62,417 bases of DNA from Candidatus Nitrosopumilus sp. (lineage in GTDB: Archaea; Thermoproteota; Nitrososphaeria; Nitrososphaerales; Nitrosopumilaceae), in the NCBI GenBank assembly GCA_029864805.1, contig JAOTSS010000003.1, positions 1-62,417 on the forward strand, written 5' to 3'. This document shows, piece by piece, positions 9,537-19,009 of the stretch. The translations under genes and the position numbers were made by a program. The notes under the pieces were generated by a model, which saw nothing but the letters and a program-made list of their open reading frames with translations, had not been told where the DNA came from and did no database searches. Each line of letters opens with the position of its first letter. The stretch's first letter is position 1.

Positions 9537-10631
9537 TTGCCTGGAAGTTCAATTGGTCAGCGTTTAGTTTTAACAAGTTTTGGTGAAAGTCATGGAAAAG
9601 CTATTGGAGCAGTCCTAGATGGTTGTCCCGCAGGTTTAGAAATTAATGAGAAAGAAATTCAGAAGATGTTAGACCTGAGAAAACCAGGTCAAAACATGAT
9701 ATCAACTCAAAGAAAAGAGGGAGACGTTGTAGAAATTGTTTCAGGAGTTTTCAGAGGATTTACAACTGGTGCACCAATTACTATGTTGATTTGGAATAGT
9801 GATCAAAAATCAAAAGATTATGAAAATTTGAAAACAAAACTAAGACCAGGACATTCAGATTATCCTGCTATGGTAAAATATAGGCACTTCAATGATCATA
9901 GAGGAGGAGGCAGATTTTCAGGAAGATTAACTGCAACACATGTTATGGGTGGTGCAATTGCAAGAAAATTGCTTAAAGTATCATTAGGAATTGAAACAAA
10001 TTCATTTACATCGCAAATTGGAAAAATAAAGATGGAGAGAGAATTCAATGAAAAAATGACATCGTCAATTTACAAAAATGAAGTCAGGTGTCCTGAAAAT
10101 AAAACTGCAAAAATGATGCGAGAAAATATTTTAAATGCACGCAAAAAAGGAGATTCGCTTGGAGGAGTAATTGAATCAATTACAACGAATGTTCCTGTAG
10201 GTTTGGGAGAGCCAATCTTTAGTTCATTAGAGTCAGATTTGAGTAAAGCAATTTTTTCAATTCCATCAGTTAAAGGAATTGAGTTTGGTTCAGGATTTCT
10301 TGGCTCAGAGACATATGGTTCTGAAAATAATGACTTGTATGCAATAAAAAACGGAAAGATAATAACAATGACAAATAACTCAGGAGGGATTCTGGGAGGA
10401 ATTTCAAATGGAATGCCAATAACTATGAGAATTGCATTCAAACCTGCTTCATCAATTTCACAAAAACAAAGTACAGTTGACATCAAAACAAAAAAAGAAG
10501 CAATCCTTCAAGTAAAAGGAAGACACGATCCATGTGTAGTTCCTAGAGCCCCACCAGTAGTAGACTCACTTGTGGCTCTAACTATAGCAGATCATGCACT
10601 ACTTGCAGGAGCAATCAAGCCAGTTTTGTAA
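9537..10631 (+). CDS. aroC: Chorismate synthase
   Basis: 364 aa. FGESHGKAIG near residue 15, DHRGGGRFSGRLTA near residue 121 and GRHDPCVVPRAPPVVDS near residue 325 are the three classical signatures. It removes phosphate from EPSP using reduced FMN. The start is a TTG (MPGSSIGQRL); no in-frame ATG fits the family's N-terminus. A GAATTATAA TATA-like box about 26 nt upstream suggests a leaderless transcript and a promoter separate from the upstream aro genes. Confidence 0.95.
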   Translation: MPGSSIGQRLVLTSFGESHGKAIGAVLDGCPAGLEINEKEIQKMLDLRKPGQNMISTQRKEGDVVEIVSGVFRGFTTGAPITMLIWNSDQKSKDYENLKTKLRPGHSDYPAMVKYRHFNDHRGGGRFSGRLTATHVMGGAIARKLLKVSLGIETNSFTSQIGKIKMEREFNEKMTSSIYKNEVRCPENKTAKMMRENILNARKKGDSLGGVIESITTNVPVGLGEPIFSSLESDLSKAIFSIPSVKGIEFGSGFLGSETYGSENNDLYAIKNGKIITMTNNSGGILGGISNGMPITMRIAFKPASSISQKQSTVDIKTKKEAILQVKGRHDPCVVPRAPPVVDSLVALTIADHALLAGAIKPVL

Positions 10632-10635
10632 GAAA

Positions 10636-12006
10636 ATGTCGAATATCAAGGAACTCCGAAACAGAATGGATGAAGTTACACTCGAAATGATAAGGTTACT
10701 AAAAACCAGAATAGATATTGCAAAAGAAATTGGCGAAGTTAAAAAAAATATTGGGAAAGGAGTAACAGATGAAATCAGAGAAGATAATTTACGTGGGAAA
10801 GTAATTTCATTATGTAATAAAATTGGACTAGATGAAAGTACCGCAACAAAATTTTTCAATTTCCTATTAAATGAATCCATAAAAGTTCAGTCAAACAATA
10901 AACAAACACATCTCTCAATTTTCCTAAAAGCAAAATCAATGGAACAACAAGGTAAAAAAATAATACATATGGAAGTGGGAGAACCAGATTTTTTACCACC
11001 ACTCATAGTGAAAAATGCATTAGCAGAAGTTTTTGATAAAGGGTTTTTAAAATATGGTCAAGCAAGAGGCATGCCAATATTTAGAGAGGTACTTGCAAAA
11101 TACGTTTCTAAAAAATTTAACGCAGATGTGACTGAAGATAACATTATTGTAAGTCCAGGTGCAAGATTCTCAATATTTACTGCAATTACAACACTTCTTA
11201 ATCCAGGTGATGAAATGATAGTGATTGAACCTGCATGGCCTGCATACAAAGATTGTGCATTAAATTCAGGAATCAAAGTAAGGACGATCAATACAACTCT
11301 AGAAGAAGGATGGGAACCATCAATAGAGCAGATCAAAAATACAATTAATTCAAACACAAAAATGATTGTTTTGAATTATCCAAATAACCCAACAGGCAAA
11401 ATACTTTCTGAAAAATTGCAAAATGACATTGTAGAATTAGTTAAGCAAAATGATCTGTATTTACTTAGTGATGAGATCTATTCACAATATGCAAAAACGA
11501 GCTGGAAAAGCATTCTATCATACAAATATAAGAAAAGTATCGTCACACAGTCATTCTCAAAATCTCATGCAATGACAGGATTCAGAATTGGGTATGCCGT
11601 CGCGGATGCCGAAATTATTGAAAAAATGGCAAAATTGGAGGCATTGTGCCTGACAAATGTGTCCGAACCCATCCAATATGTTGCCATGAAAGCCCTAGAG
11701 GCAGACACAACCAACAATTCTAATACGGTCCAAAATAGACTAAATATGTTGTCTAAAAAAGCATCTGAGATGGGACTAGACTTTGTAGTTCCAGATGGTG
11801 CAATGTATATTTTTGCTAGAGTTAATCAAGAAGGGTTTGACGGAGTTCAATTTGCAAACAGTACTCTTGAAAAAGGTCTTGCCATAGCACCAGGAGAAGG
11901 ATTTGGAGATTACAAAAATTTTATTAGAATTTCTGCATGTCAAGACGAGAAAATACTAATTGAGGGAATGAATATACTAAGTAACATTATGAGTGAAATG
12001 CAATGA
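10636..12006 (+). CDS. Chorismate mutase (AroQ) - class I/II aminotransferase fusion
   Basis: 456 aa from the ATG at 10636, 4 bp after aroC. Residues 1-85 are an AroQ helical domain (LRNRMDEVTLEMIRLLKTR, EIGEVKK, DEIREDNL). Residues ~95-456 are a PLP aminotransferase with NYPNNPTGK, SDEIYSQY and the PLP-lysine segment SFSKSHAMTGFRIGY. The fusion couples chorismate to prephenate conversion with transamination, presumably of prephenate, phenylpyruvate or 4-hydroxyphenylpyruvate. An in-frame upstream ATG (10594) lies inside aroC and is unlikely. Its stop overlaps tyrA by 4 bp. Confidence 0.9.
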   Translation: MSNIKELRNRMDEVTLEMIRLLKTRIDIAKEIGEVKKNIGKGVTDEIREDNLRGKVISLCNKIGLDESTATKFFNFLLNESIKVQSNNKQTHLSIFLKAKSMEQQGKKIIHMEVGEPDFLPPLIVKNALAEVFDKGFLKYGQARGMPIFREVLAKYVSKKFNADVTEDNIIVSPGARFSIFTAITTLLNPGDEMIVIEPAWPAYKDCALNSGIKVRTINTTLEEGWEPSIEQIKNTINSNTKMIVLNYPNNPTGKILSEKLQNDIVELVKQNDLYLLSDEIYSQYAKTSWKSILSYKYKKSIVTQSFSKSHAMTGFRIGYAVADAEIIEKMAKLEALCLTNVSEPIQYVAMKALEADTTNNSNTVQNRLNMLSKKASEMGLDFVVPDGAMYIFARVNQEGFDGVQFANSTLEKGLAIAPGEGFGDYKNFIRISACQDEKILIEGMNILSNIMSEMQ

Positions 12007-12854
12007 AGAAGATAACAATTATTGGGGCCGGAGGACAAATGGGGCAATGGTTTGCCAAATATTTTGCAGGGAAAGATTTTGAAGTAACAGGATACGATTC
12101 AGAAAATAAAATTACAGGAAAAAACATCATACTATCAGATTCTTTGGTAGGTTCAATTTTAAAGGCAGATTATGTAGTATTATGTACACCCACAAGAAGA
12201 ACACCGGAAATTATCAGACTCATTGCAAAAGAGATGAAAAGAGGGACATATCTCATAGAAATATCATCAGAAAAATCAAAAGTAGTTTCATCACTATCAA
12301 AAATGCCAGACAAAATTAATCCAATTTGTATTCACCCAATGTTTGGCCCAGGAACAAAAATTATCAAAGGCCAAAATATAATTTCAGTACCAATCAAAGA
12401 TGCTAAAAAAGAATTAACAGTTGCAAAATCATTGTTTGAAGGGGCAAACTTTGTAACCATTGATGCAGCAGAGCATGACAAAAAAATTGCAGTGATTTTA
12501 GGGTTAACGCATTTAATGAATTTAGTTTTTGCAAATATCATTTCAAAAGATGAAAAAATGAATCTTACAGAAAAAATGTCAGGCACCACATTTAGAATTC
12601 AAAAGACATTGGCAGAAAGCATCATGACAGAATCTCCAGAACTGATTGAAACGATTATTGCTAATCCAGAAATTAGAAGAGTTGCCGAAGAGCTTTGGAA
12701 AGACATTGGAAGATTACTTACTGCCGTTCAAGAATCAAAGACTGAAGAGGTAATTACATACATCAAAGAATGCCAAGAGAGGCTTTCCAAGCACACAGAT
12801 ACCAATGAGTCATACAAAAAGCTAACTAAAATGGTAAAAACCATTGAAAAATAG
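12003..12854 (+). CDS. tyrA: Prephenate dehydrogenase
   Basis: 283 aa. The N-terminal Rossmann motif GAGGQMGQWFAKYF, followed by VVLCTPTRRTPEI, and the IHPMFGPGTK loop with its conserved His identify the TyrA family. It converts prephenate to 4-hydroxyphenylpyruvate with NAD(P). The ATGA overlap with the mutase-aminotransferase gene places it in the same operon and suggests that tyrosine synthesis is the last step encoded here. No ACT regulatory domain is visible. Confidence 0.9.
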   Translation: MKKITIIGAGGQMGQWFAKYFAGKDFEVTGYDSENKITGKNIILSDSLVGSILKADYVVLCTPTRRTPEIIRLIAKEMKRGTYLIEISSEKSKVVSSLSKMPDKINPICIHPMFGPGTKIIKGQNIISVPIKDAKKELTVAKSLFEGANFVTIDAAEHDKKIAVILGLTHLMNLVFANIISKDEKMNLTEKMSGTTFRIQKTLAESIMTESPELIETIIANPEIRRVAEELWKDIGRLLTAVQESKTEEVITYIKECQERLSKHTDTNESYKKLTKMVKTIEK

Positions 12855-12859
12855 CAAAC

Positions 12860-13264
12860 ATGCGCTCAACAAAAATCGTCACATCTTTCATCAAAAGTAA
12901 TGACAAACTATTGATTCTCAAAAGAAGTGACAGAGTAAAATCAATGAAAGGCCTCTGGGCCGGAATTAGCGGCATCATTGAAAATGACGAAGAGCCATTG
13001 AAAAGAGCAAAGATTGAAATTTTTGAAGAGGTTGGAATTACAGAAGACAAAGTCACGCTTATAAAATCTGCAAAATGGATGCGAGTTAATTCTCCGCAAT
13101 ATGAAAATCATGAATGGGAGATATACCCATTTTTATTCGAAGCAGAGAACCCAAGAATCAAGCTTAATTGGGAAAATTCACAATTTGAATGGATAGATAT
13201 TGAAGAGTTAGAAAATTATCAGACAGTTCCTAGTCTTCAAAAAGTCTTATTCAATTTGTTGTAA
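12860..13264 (+). CDS. NUDIX hydrolase
   Basis: 134 aa. The NUDIX box occupies residues ~38-60: G, five residues, E, seven residues, then IEIFEEVGI. The canonical Arg of REUxEExGU is Ile here, while the catalytic glutamates are kept. Flanking WAGISGIIE and KRSDRVKSMKGLW resemble small nucleotide pyrophosphatases. Only 5 bp separate it from tyrA, so it may be cotranscribed. The substrate cannot be told from sequence. Its 3' end overlaps the convergent thiC by 18 bp. Confidence 0.85.
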   Translation: MRSTKIVTSFIKSNDKLLILKRSDRVKSMKGLWAGISGIIENDEEPLKRAKIEIFEEVGITEDKVTLIKSAKWMRVNSPQYENHEWEIYPFLFEAENPRIKLNWENSQFEWIDIEELENYQTVPSLQKVLFNLL

Positions 13265-14575
13265 ATTGTTATTTTCTTTTTCGTATTTTTTTTGTTGTGG
13301 TAACATCATGTAAACACATGCACCACCACACATTGTACATGGCACATTATTTCCAGGGTGCTGTCCGGTTCTACTATGAATCTTAGCTGCCTCTTCAGGA
13401 TCAATAGACAATGCAAGTTGTTTTTCCCAATCCAAAGTACGTCGAGCTTCTGTCATTTCTAAATCCCATTTGATAACTTTATCACGAATTTTAACAAGGT
13501 CGCCTGCATGAGCTGCAATTCTATATGCAATTAATCCAGATTTCACTTCCTCGGCATTTGGTAAAGCCAAATGTTCAGAAGGAGTAAGATAACACAGAAG
13601 ATCCACCCCTTCACTTGCTGAAACTGCAGCCCCTATTGCACTTGCAATATGATCGTGACCAGATGCAACATCAGTAACTAATGGTCCTAGAACATAGTAG
13701 GGTACATCACCAATTAGAGATTTTGCCAATCTTACATTTGCTGCGACTTCATTTAATGGAACATGTCCTGGTCCTTCTACCATTACTTGTATATCTTGTT
13801 TATGAGCACGTTTTGTTAATTGAGAAATATTGATCATTTCTTGAACTTGCAATTCATCATGAGAGTCTAAGATGGAGCCAGGTCTAAGGGCATCTCCCAG
13901 GCTAAATGTAACATCATATTTTTTAGCAATTTCAATCAAATAGTCATAATGAGTCAAGTATGGATTTTCTTTATCATGTTTCAACATCCATGCAGCAGTA
14001 ATTGTTCCACCTTTACTTACAACTCCACCATATCGTTGAACTTTTAAAATTCTTTTTGCAATGTCTTTAGTAATTCCGCAGTGAATTGTGGTATAATCAA
14101 CTCCATCTTTTGCGTTATTTTCAAATGCATTAAGGTAATCATCTTCCGTTAAATTCAAGGGATTTTTGTGAACTTCAACACCATAATTATAAGCCTCATA
14201 AATTGGAACAGTTCCAAATGTTATTGGTGCAGAATTCATAAGAGTTTGTCTTATCATTTTAACATCACCCCCATCACTAAGATCCATTATTGTATCTGCA
14301 TGGTATTTTATTGCGATTTTTGCTTTTTCAATTTCTTCATTCAAATTTACATTAAGAGTTGAAGTTCCAATGTTTACATTTACTTTAGTTTTAAGACCTT
14401 TACCTATTCCAACATTGTGAATTTTTTGTGGCCGTACGTTATTACTTGGAATTATTATAGAGCCACGAGCAATTTTTGGAATAAGCCAATCTAGTGAGAC
14501 ATCTTCATCTTTTGCAACTTGTTTCATTTCATCAGTTGGAATACCGCGTCTAGCAGAAGTCATTTGTGTAGCCAT
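13247..14575 (-). CDS. thiC: Phosphomethylpyrimidine synthase ThiC
   Basis: 442 aa, archaeal length. Recognisable segments are YHADTIMDLSDGGD, TIHCGITKD, SLGDALRPGSI, VMVEGPGHVPLNE, YVLGPLVTDVASGHDHI and YLTPSEHLALP. The C-terminal cluster motif reads CTMCGGAC, i.e. CxxCxxxC, whereas the commonly quoted form is CxxCxxxxC. The enzyme converts AIR to HMP-phosphate by radical SAM chemistry. No THI-box riboswitch is recognisable upstream. ThiD-ThiN is encoded about 730 bp away, divergently. Confidence 0.96.
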   Translation of the reverse strand: MATQMTSARRGIPTDEMKQVAKDEDVSLDWLIPKIARGSIIIPSNNVRPQKIHNVGIGKGLKTKVNVNIGTSTLNVNLNEEIEKAKIAIKYHADTIMDLSDGGDVKMIRQTLMNSAPITFGTVPIYEAYNYGVEVHKNPLNLTEDDYLNAFENNAKDGVDYTTIHCGITKDIAKRILKVQRYGGVVSKGGTITAAWMLKHDKENPYLTHYDYLIEIAKKYDVTFSLGDALRPGSILDSHDELQVQEMINISQLTKRAHKQDIQVMVEGPGHVPLNEVAANVRLAKSLIGDVPYYVLGPLVTDVASGHDHIASAIGAAVSASEGVDLLCYLTPSEHLALPNAEEVKSGLIAYRIAAHAGDLVKIRDKVIKWDLEMTEARRTLDWEKQLALSIDPEEAAKIHSRTGQHPGNNVPCTMCGGACVYMMLPQQKKYEKENNNLQQIE

Positions 14576-14930
14576 AACTTAATCTGTGTTTTTGCCTGAT
14601 TTAAACAATCGTGGAAAATGAAAAAAGTGTTGATCGGTGCATAATTCCCCTATATTATATTGAAAAACTAAAATGGATTAACCGATATAATATCACAATA
14701 GATCAATATGAAAGCAATAAAAGAATGCAAGATGGTGGCAAGGATTTCTATAGTTTAAAAGACAATTTTTGTTCTTTTGATTGTATTATCCAATCAAGAT
14801 AGTTTTAAAATTAATTTAGACTCAATTCCATTTGCAGACTTAGTTTTTCAGATTTTATCTTAGAGATCCTGTCCATAATATGCACGGTTATGTGCTTAGA
14901 ATCATCGTGATTCGTAAAATGTTACATTTC
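14576..14930. other. Gene-poor spacer with weak ORFs
   Basis: A GTG-initiated frame at 14611-14802 (63 aa) shows no recognisable motif and is probably noise. On the minus strand a 35-codon open stretch ending at 14811 (HITVHIMDRISKIKSEK) has coiled-coil character but no convincing start. It may be a further remnant of the zinc-ribbon gene just upstream on that strand. Confidence 0.3.
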
Positions 14931-15017
14931 CTAAACTCTTTGAATTAATTCAATTTCAGCAGAAATTAGAGAAATGTACTTTCTAAGTTTTTGATTTTCA
15001 GATTGTAGAGATGTTTG

Positions 15018-15206
15018 TCATCTTGGAGGACTCCAACTTTCTTCAATGTTTTCAGTGTTTGCAGATACAATGTATTGTTTGCCACATTTGAAACATTGCC
15101 AAAGGAATTTTCCATCTTTTTTTGTTTGGTATTGCATGGGAAGTAAACACGTTGTACATAGCAATTCATCAGTAGGAGAATTATTTACTACTGGAATTTT
15201 GGCCAT
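15018..15206 (-). CDS. Zinc-ribbon protein, apparently shortened by an in-frame TGA
   Basis: 62 aa from the ATG at 15206 (MAKIPVVNNSPTDELLC). Two Cys pairs, CTTC and CFKC, form a rubredoxin-like zinc ribbon. I prefer this ATG to the one at 15224 because a TTTTATAC box lies about 26 nt before it. After the TGA at 15018-15020 the same frame stays open for 28 codons (QTSLQSENQKLRKY...IELIQRV) to a TAG at 14931, with strong coiled-coil character. The original protein was probably about 91 aa. Function unknown. Confidence 0.7.
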   Translation of the reverse strand: MAKIPVVNNSPTDELLCTTCLLPMQYQTKKDGKFLWQCFKCGKQYIVSANTENIEESWSPPR

Positions 15207-15307
15207 TAGTTTTAAGAAAACCATTCAAGTATAAAATCAATGTTTAAGTGAAATATTTGAAAAAACACATAGTAAAAACAAATTAGTGTAAAGAAAAATG
15301 TCAAAGT

Positions 15308-16600
15308 ATGAATTTACTTTCAATTGGAGGTTCGGATCCATCATCAGGTGCAGGTATTCAAAGTGACATCAAAACTTTTTCATCATTTAATGTTCATGGG
15401 TTAACAGTTATCACAGCTATCACGAGTCAAAACACATCAAATTTTGGTATTGTAGAACCAGTTTCACAAAAAATTTTAAAAGATCAGATAGAATCGATAA
15501 TGTCAGACTTTAAAATTGATGGAATAAAAATTGGAATGGTATACAATTCCCAAATTATTAAAATTCTAAATAGTAAACTAAGAAAAATAAAAATTCCAAT
15601 TGTAGTAGATCCAGTTATCAAATCAACGACTGGTGGAACATTGATAGAAAAATCAGCCATTTCAGATTTTCAAAAATATATCATTCCTCTTGCAACAATA
15701 ATTACACCAAATGAATTTGAATCCAAAATACTATCAAATACTAAGATAAGTTCTAAAAAATCATTACAAAGTATTGCAAAAAAAATTCAAAGAATGGGTG
15801 CAAAGAATGTTGTAATTACGGGAGCCAAGGCAGACAATAAAACAATATCAGATTTTGTTTTAGAAAAAAATGCAGAATATTTTATGTCTGTAAACAAAAT
15901 TAACAGAGTCAATCATGGTAGTGGATGTAATTATTCAGCATCTATAATTTTTGCTTTAGCAAAAAATAAGACAGTAAAGGAATCATTAAGATTTGCCCAA
16001 CAATTTACTCAAAATTCAATTAAAAATGCAAAAAAAATTGGAAAAGGAATAGCAATAACAGAAATTCGAGATACTGTAAATCAAGATTTATCAGAAGCAA
16101 TAAACAAATTTATTCAAATTAAAAATATTTACAAAAATATTCCTGAATGTCAAATAAATTTTGTATATTCCAAACAAAAACCAAGATCAATAAAGGATGT
16201 TTTAGGTATTTCTGGAAGAATAGTTAAATCAGAAAAAGAGGCAATGGTAGCAGGTCATCTAACTTATGGTGGTTCAAAACATGTTGCAACAGCATTATTA
16301 GTAGTAAATAAAAAATATCCAAAAATTCGCTCTGCAATAAATCTAAAATATCAAAATGATACAATTTCAAAAATTAAAAAAACAAAACTAGAGATTTCAA
16401 GTTATGATAGAAATAAAGAGCCAAAAAATGTGAAAAATAAGGGTTCGACCATTGAATGGGGCATAAAAGAAGCAGTCAAGAATTCAACAAAAATACCAGA
16501 TGTGATTTACCACATAGGAGGTTTTGGAAAAGAACCAATGATCATATTATTTGCAGAAACACCAAATGAGATTTTGAAAAAAATTTTAAGAATTATTTGA
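15308..16600 (+). CDS. thiDN: ThiD-ThiN fusion: HMP(-P) kinase / thiamine-phosphate synthase
   Basis: 430 aa. Residues 1-260 are ThiD: IGGSDPSSGAGIQSDIKTF, VVDPVIKSTTGGTL and NHGSGCNYSA. Residues ~265-430 are ThiN: MVAGHLTYGGSKHVATALL and YHIGGFGKEPMI. ThiD phosphorylates HMP-P; ThiN joins HMP-PP and thiazole phosphate in archaea that lack ThiE. It complements thiC on the other side of the spacer. The start follows an AT-rich promoter with TTTAAG about 60 nt upstream. Confidence 0.93.
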   Translation: MNLLSIGGSDPSSGAGIQSDIKTFSSFNVHGLTVITAITSQNTSNFGIVEPVSQKILKDQIESIMSDFKIDGIKIGMVYNSQIIKILNSKLRKIKIPIVVDPVIKSTTGGTLIEKSAISDFQKYIIPLATIITPNEFESKILSNTKISSKKSLQSIAKKIQRMGAKNVVITGAKADNKTISDFVLEKNAEYFMSVNKINRVNHGSGCNYSASIIFALAKNKTVKESLRFAQQFTQNSIKNAKKIGKGIAITEIRDTVNQDLSEAINKFIQIKNIYKNIPECQINFVYSKQKPRSIKDVLGISGRIVKSEKEAMVAGHLTYGGSKHVATALLVVNKKYPKIRSAINLKYQNDTISKIKKTKLEISSYDRNKEPKNVKNKGSTIEWGIKEAVKNSTKIPDVIYHIGGFGKEPMIILFAETPNEILKKILRII

Positions 16601-16850
16601 GTTGGATCAAAATCAAACCTTAAACATAAACAACAAATAATTAAATAGAATTTAGGAAGGCAATGGATTTTACGTGGAATTTAAATTGAATACTATGCAT
16701 TACGTTTCTTTCAAAGATTATGTTTCCATGGAATAAAAACAGAAGAATAAAAAACGGTTTTCTTAAAAATAGACGTTACATGTATTGGAAATAATGTCGT
16801 CTACAAAAAAGCATATAAGAACATATTCAAAAATTAGGTAAGAACTAAAA

Positions 16851-17288
16851 ATGAATGAACCAATAATAAGAGAATTAAGAAAAGGAGACATACAAAATGG
16901 ATTTTTAACAACACTTGATGCATTAAAGAAGGCAAGTGATATTGATAATGATAAGGCAGTTAAGATTTTTGAGAAAATAAATTCCAATCCAGATCACATA
17001 ATTGCAGTTGCAGAGTTAGATGGAAAAATTGTCGGTTCCACTACACTGCTAATAGAGCAAAAATTCATTCATGATGGAGGAATGGTAGGTCATATTGAAG
17101 ATGTTGCAGTAAACAAGGATTTTCAAGGACAAAAAATAGGTCAGAAAATCATAAAATATCTTTTAGAAATCGCAAATAGTAAAGGTTGCTACAAAACAAT
17201 TCTAGATTGTACAGATGATGTAAAGCCATTTTATGAGAAATTAGGCTTCAAGAAAATTGCAAGTGAATTAAGATTTGATCACATTTAG
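16851..17288 (+). CDS. GNAT acetyltransferase, GNA1 (glucosamine-6-phosphate N-acetyltransferase)-like
   Basis: 145 aa single GNAT domain. The segments GHIEDVAVNKDFQGQKIGQ (acetyl-CoA loop), GCYKTILDC and PFYEKLGFKK strongly resemble eukaryotic GNA1, which makes GlcNAc-6-P for UDP-GlcNAc synthesis. The activity is inferred from similarity only. It converges on the membrane protein at 17285 with a 4-bp overlap. The 250-bp spacer upstream holds only AT-rich promoter-like sequence. Confidence 0.85.
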   Translation: MNEPIIRELRKGDIQNGFLTTLDALKKASDIDNDKAVKIFEKINSNPDHIIAVAELDGKIVGSTTLLIEQKFIHDGGMVGHIEDVAVNKDFQGQKIGQKIIKYLLEIANSKGCYKTILDCTDDVKPFYEKLGFKKIASELRFDHI

Positions 17289-17725
17289 AAATATTCTTTT
17301 TTAGGTCGCTTCTTTGAATGTTTCATCAAATATGCTCCCACTACAATTACAGGAAATGATAACAACATAAACAAAATAGGAATGTATCGAACTGAATCAG
17401 TAAGATAAACATCATCGATTTTATCTATCATAGAATACGAAACAACCATTCCAGAGAATAAAATTATTCCCCCTACAACAATTAATCCACCAATTTGTTT
17501 TGAACCATATTGTCTTGACATGATAAATGCAACGGCAGCTAAAATACCAGCTGGTGCAACACCGATGGAGATGAATTGAAGTATTTTTGGATCTGCTGAA
17601 AATGCAGCTCCAAATTCAAATTCTTCAGGAACATTAATCATAAAATTGTAAACAGAAATCATTTCGCCTGCAAACATTGCAAACAACCCTACACTTGTAA
17701 TTGCAAGCCATTTCTCTATTGCCAT
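17285..17725 (-). CDS. Four-helix integral membrane protein, unknown
   Basis: 146 aa with four hydrophobic segments: near residues 5-30 (WLAITSVGLFAMFAGEM), 45-65, 75-95 (IGGLIVVGGIILFSGMVV) and 110-133 (YIPILFMLLSFPVIVVGAYL). A basic tail follows (KHSKKRPKKEYF). No family is recognised. It overlaps the convergent acetyltransferase end by 4 bp. Confidence 0.75.
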   Translation of the reverse strand: MAIEKWLAITSVGLFAMFAGEMISVYNFMINVPEEFEFGAAFSADPKILQFISIGVAPAGILAAVAFIMSRQYGSKQIGGLIVVGGIILFSGMVVSYSMIDKIDDVYLTDSVRYIPILFMLLSFPVIVVGAYLMKHSKKRPKKEYF

Positions 17726-17767
17726 AATAAAAATAGATTTTAGTTGATAAATAAACCATTCAAAAAA

Positions 17768-18784
17768 TTATACAATGCCAACTAGGTTGGCTAATTCTTT
17801 CCTGCAAGATGTTCCAAGTTTTTCAGCAGCTTGTTCTGGTGAAACATCATTTAAGAAAATACCATAACCACGTTCTAATCCAGACCATGATTTTGTAATA
17901 GGATAAACTTCAATATGCCAATGAATTTGTCTACTATTTTTCTTTTCAGGAGAAAGATGAAAAACAAGATTATATGATACATTTTTGACGGTTTTGGACA
18001 ATCCACCCAAAGTGGCCCTCAAAATTAAAGATAAATCATTGATTTCTTTTTGAGTGATTTTAGAAAAACTAGTAGTATGTTTTTTTGGAGAAATCCAAAA
18101 TTCATAGGGATATGATGGAGACCAAGGACAAAATGAGATAAATCCTTCTGTTTGAAGAATCTGTCTTGGACCGCCAATTTCTTCATTGACTGTTTGGCAC
18201 ATTGGACACACGCCTTTTTCATTTAGAATTTTGTGTGACGCCTCAGATTCACTTTCAATTACTGGAGGAATTGTGGAAAATGTAAGAAGATTAAGATGAG
18301 GATGAGGATTAGTACTTCCTGCCAAATCACCATGATCAGCGTAAATTGAAACATATGTAACACCCTTTTGAGTATAGAGCCACCTTAATCTATCTTGAAC
18401 AACAACCAGAACATTTGACCATTGTTCAGGAGCAATTGTTGCAAAGGTGTCTTTTTCTTTTGGGGATGCAACAACAACGTAATGATATCCATATGCAGGT
18501 TCGCTATAGAAAGGTCTGTCACTGTAAGAATTTTCTGTATCAATTGAAACGATAGGATTTTTACTTTCAAATACTCGAATAACCCAACCTTCGACATATT
18601 CATCCTCATTATCTTGAAGACGTTGTAGCATTCCATCTTTTGCAACAAGTGATAATACAGAAGGGTTTGTCATAGATTCATTTCCAGGAGCAAAGGGAGA
18701 TTTTTTTGGATCAATAATTTTGTCTTCTTTTTTTGTTACAATCATGAAACGCTCGGAGACATAATCTTTGCGCATATCCCCCAT
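17768..18784 (-). CDS. galT: Galactose-1-phosphate uridylyltransferase-like (HIT superfamily)
   Basis: 338 aa from MGDMRKDYV; a longer frame starts at 18868 but its extra 28 residues look non-coding. Zinc-type CPMC (in NEKGVCPMCQ) and two HIT-like sites are visible: STNPHPHLNLL and IHWHIEV. Classical GalT has HPHxQ where this protein has HPHLN, so the substrate may differ (UDP-hexose, or another nucleotide phosphorylase). It would act in UDP-sugar interconversion for glycans. It lies 42 bp from the upstream membrane protein gene on the same strand. Confidence 0.8.
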   Translation of the reverse strand: MGDMRKDYVSERFMIVTKKEDKIIDPKKSPFAPGNESMTNPSVLSLVAKDGMLQRLQDNEDEYVEGWVIRVFESKNPIVSIDTENSYSDRPFYSEPAYGYHYVVVASPKEKDTFATIAPEQWSNVLVVVQDRLRWLYTQKGVTYVSIYADHGDLAGSTNPHPHLNLLTFSTIPPVIESESEASHKILNEKGVCPMCQTVNEEIGGPRQILQTEGFISFCPWSPSYPYEFWISPKKHTTSFSKITQKEINDLSLILRATLGGLSKTVKNVSYNLVFHLSPEKKNSRQIHWHIEVYPITKSWSGLERGYGIFLNDVSPEQAAEKLGTSCRKELANLVGIV

Positions 18785-19009
18785 AATTGTAACTAAAAGT
18801 AAATGTCTGTTAAAACGTTTGCTAAGAGATAATTCTAAATTAAAAATCCATTTTGTGGTTAATTTCAATTGAAATTAAAAAATCATACTTTGATCAAAAA
18901 TGAATAATTTGAAAAATAAATTAAAAGAATCAAATTAATTTTAAATTTTTGATCGCATATTTCGTTAAGCTTTAAAGGAGGTATCTGAAGTGCATAATCA
19001 GAAGGCATT

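Noticed and set aside
14611..14802. 63-codon GTG-initiated frame next to thiC
   Set aside because: No recognisable motif, composition unlike neighbours, and overlaps the promoter area of thiC.
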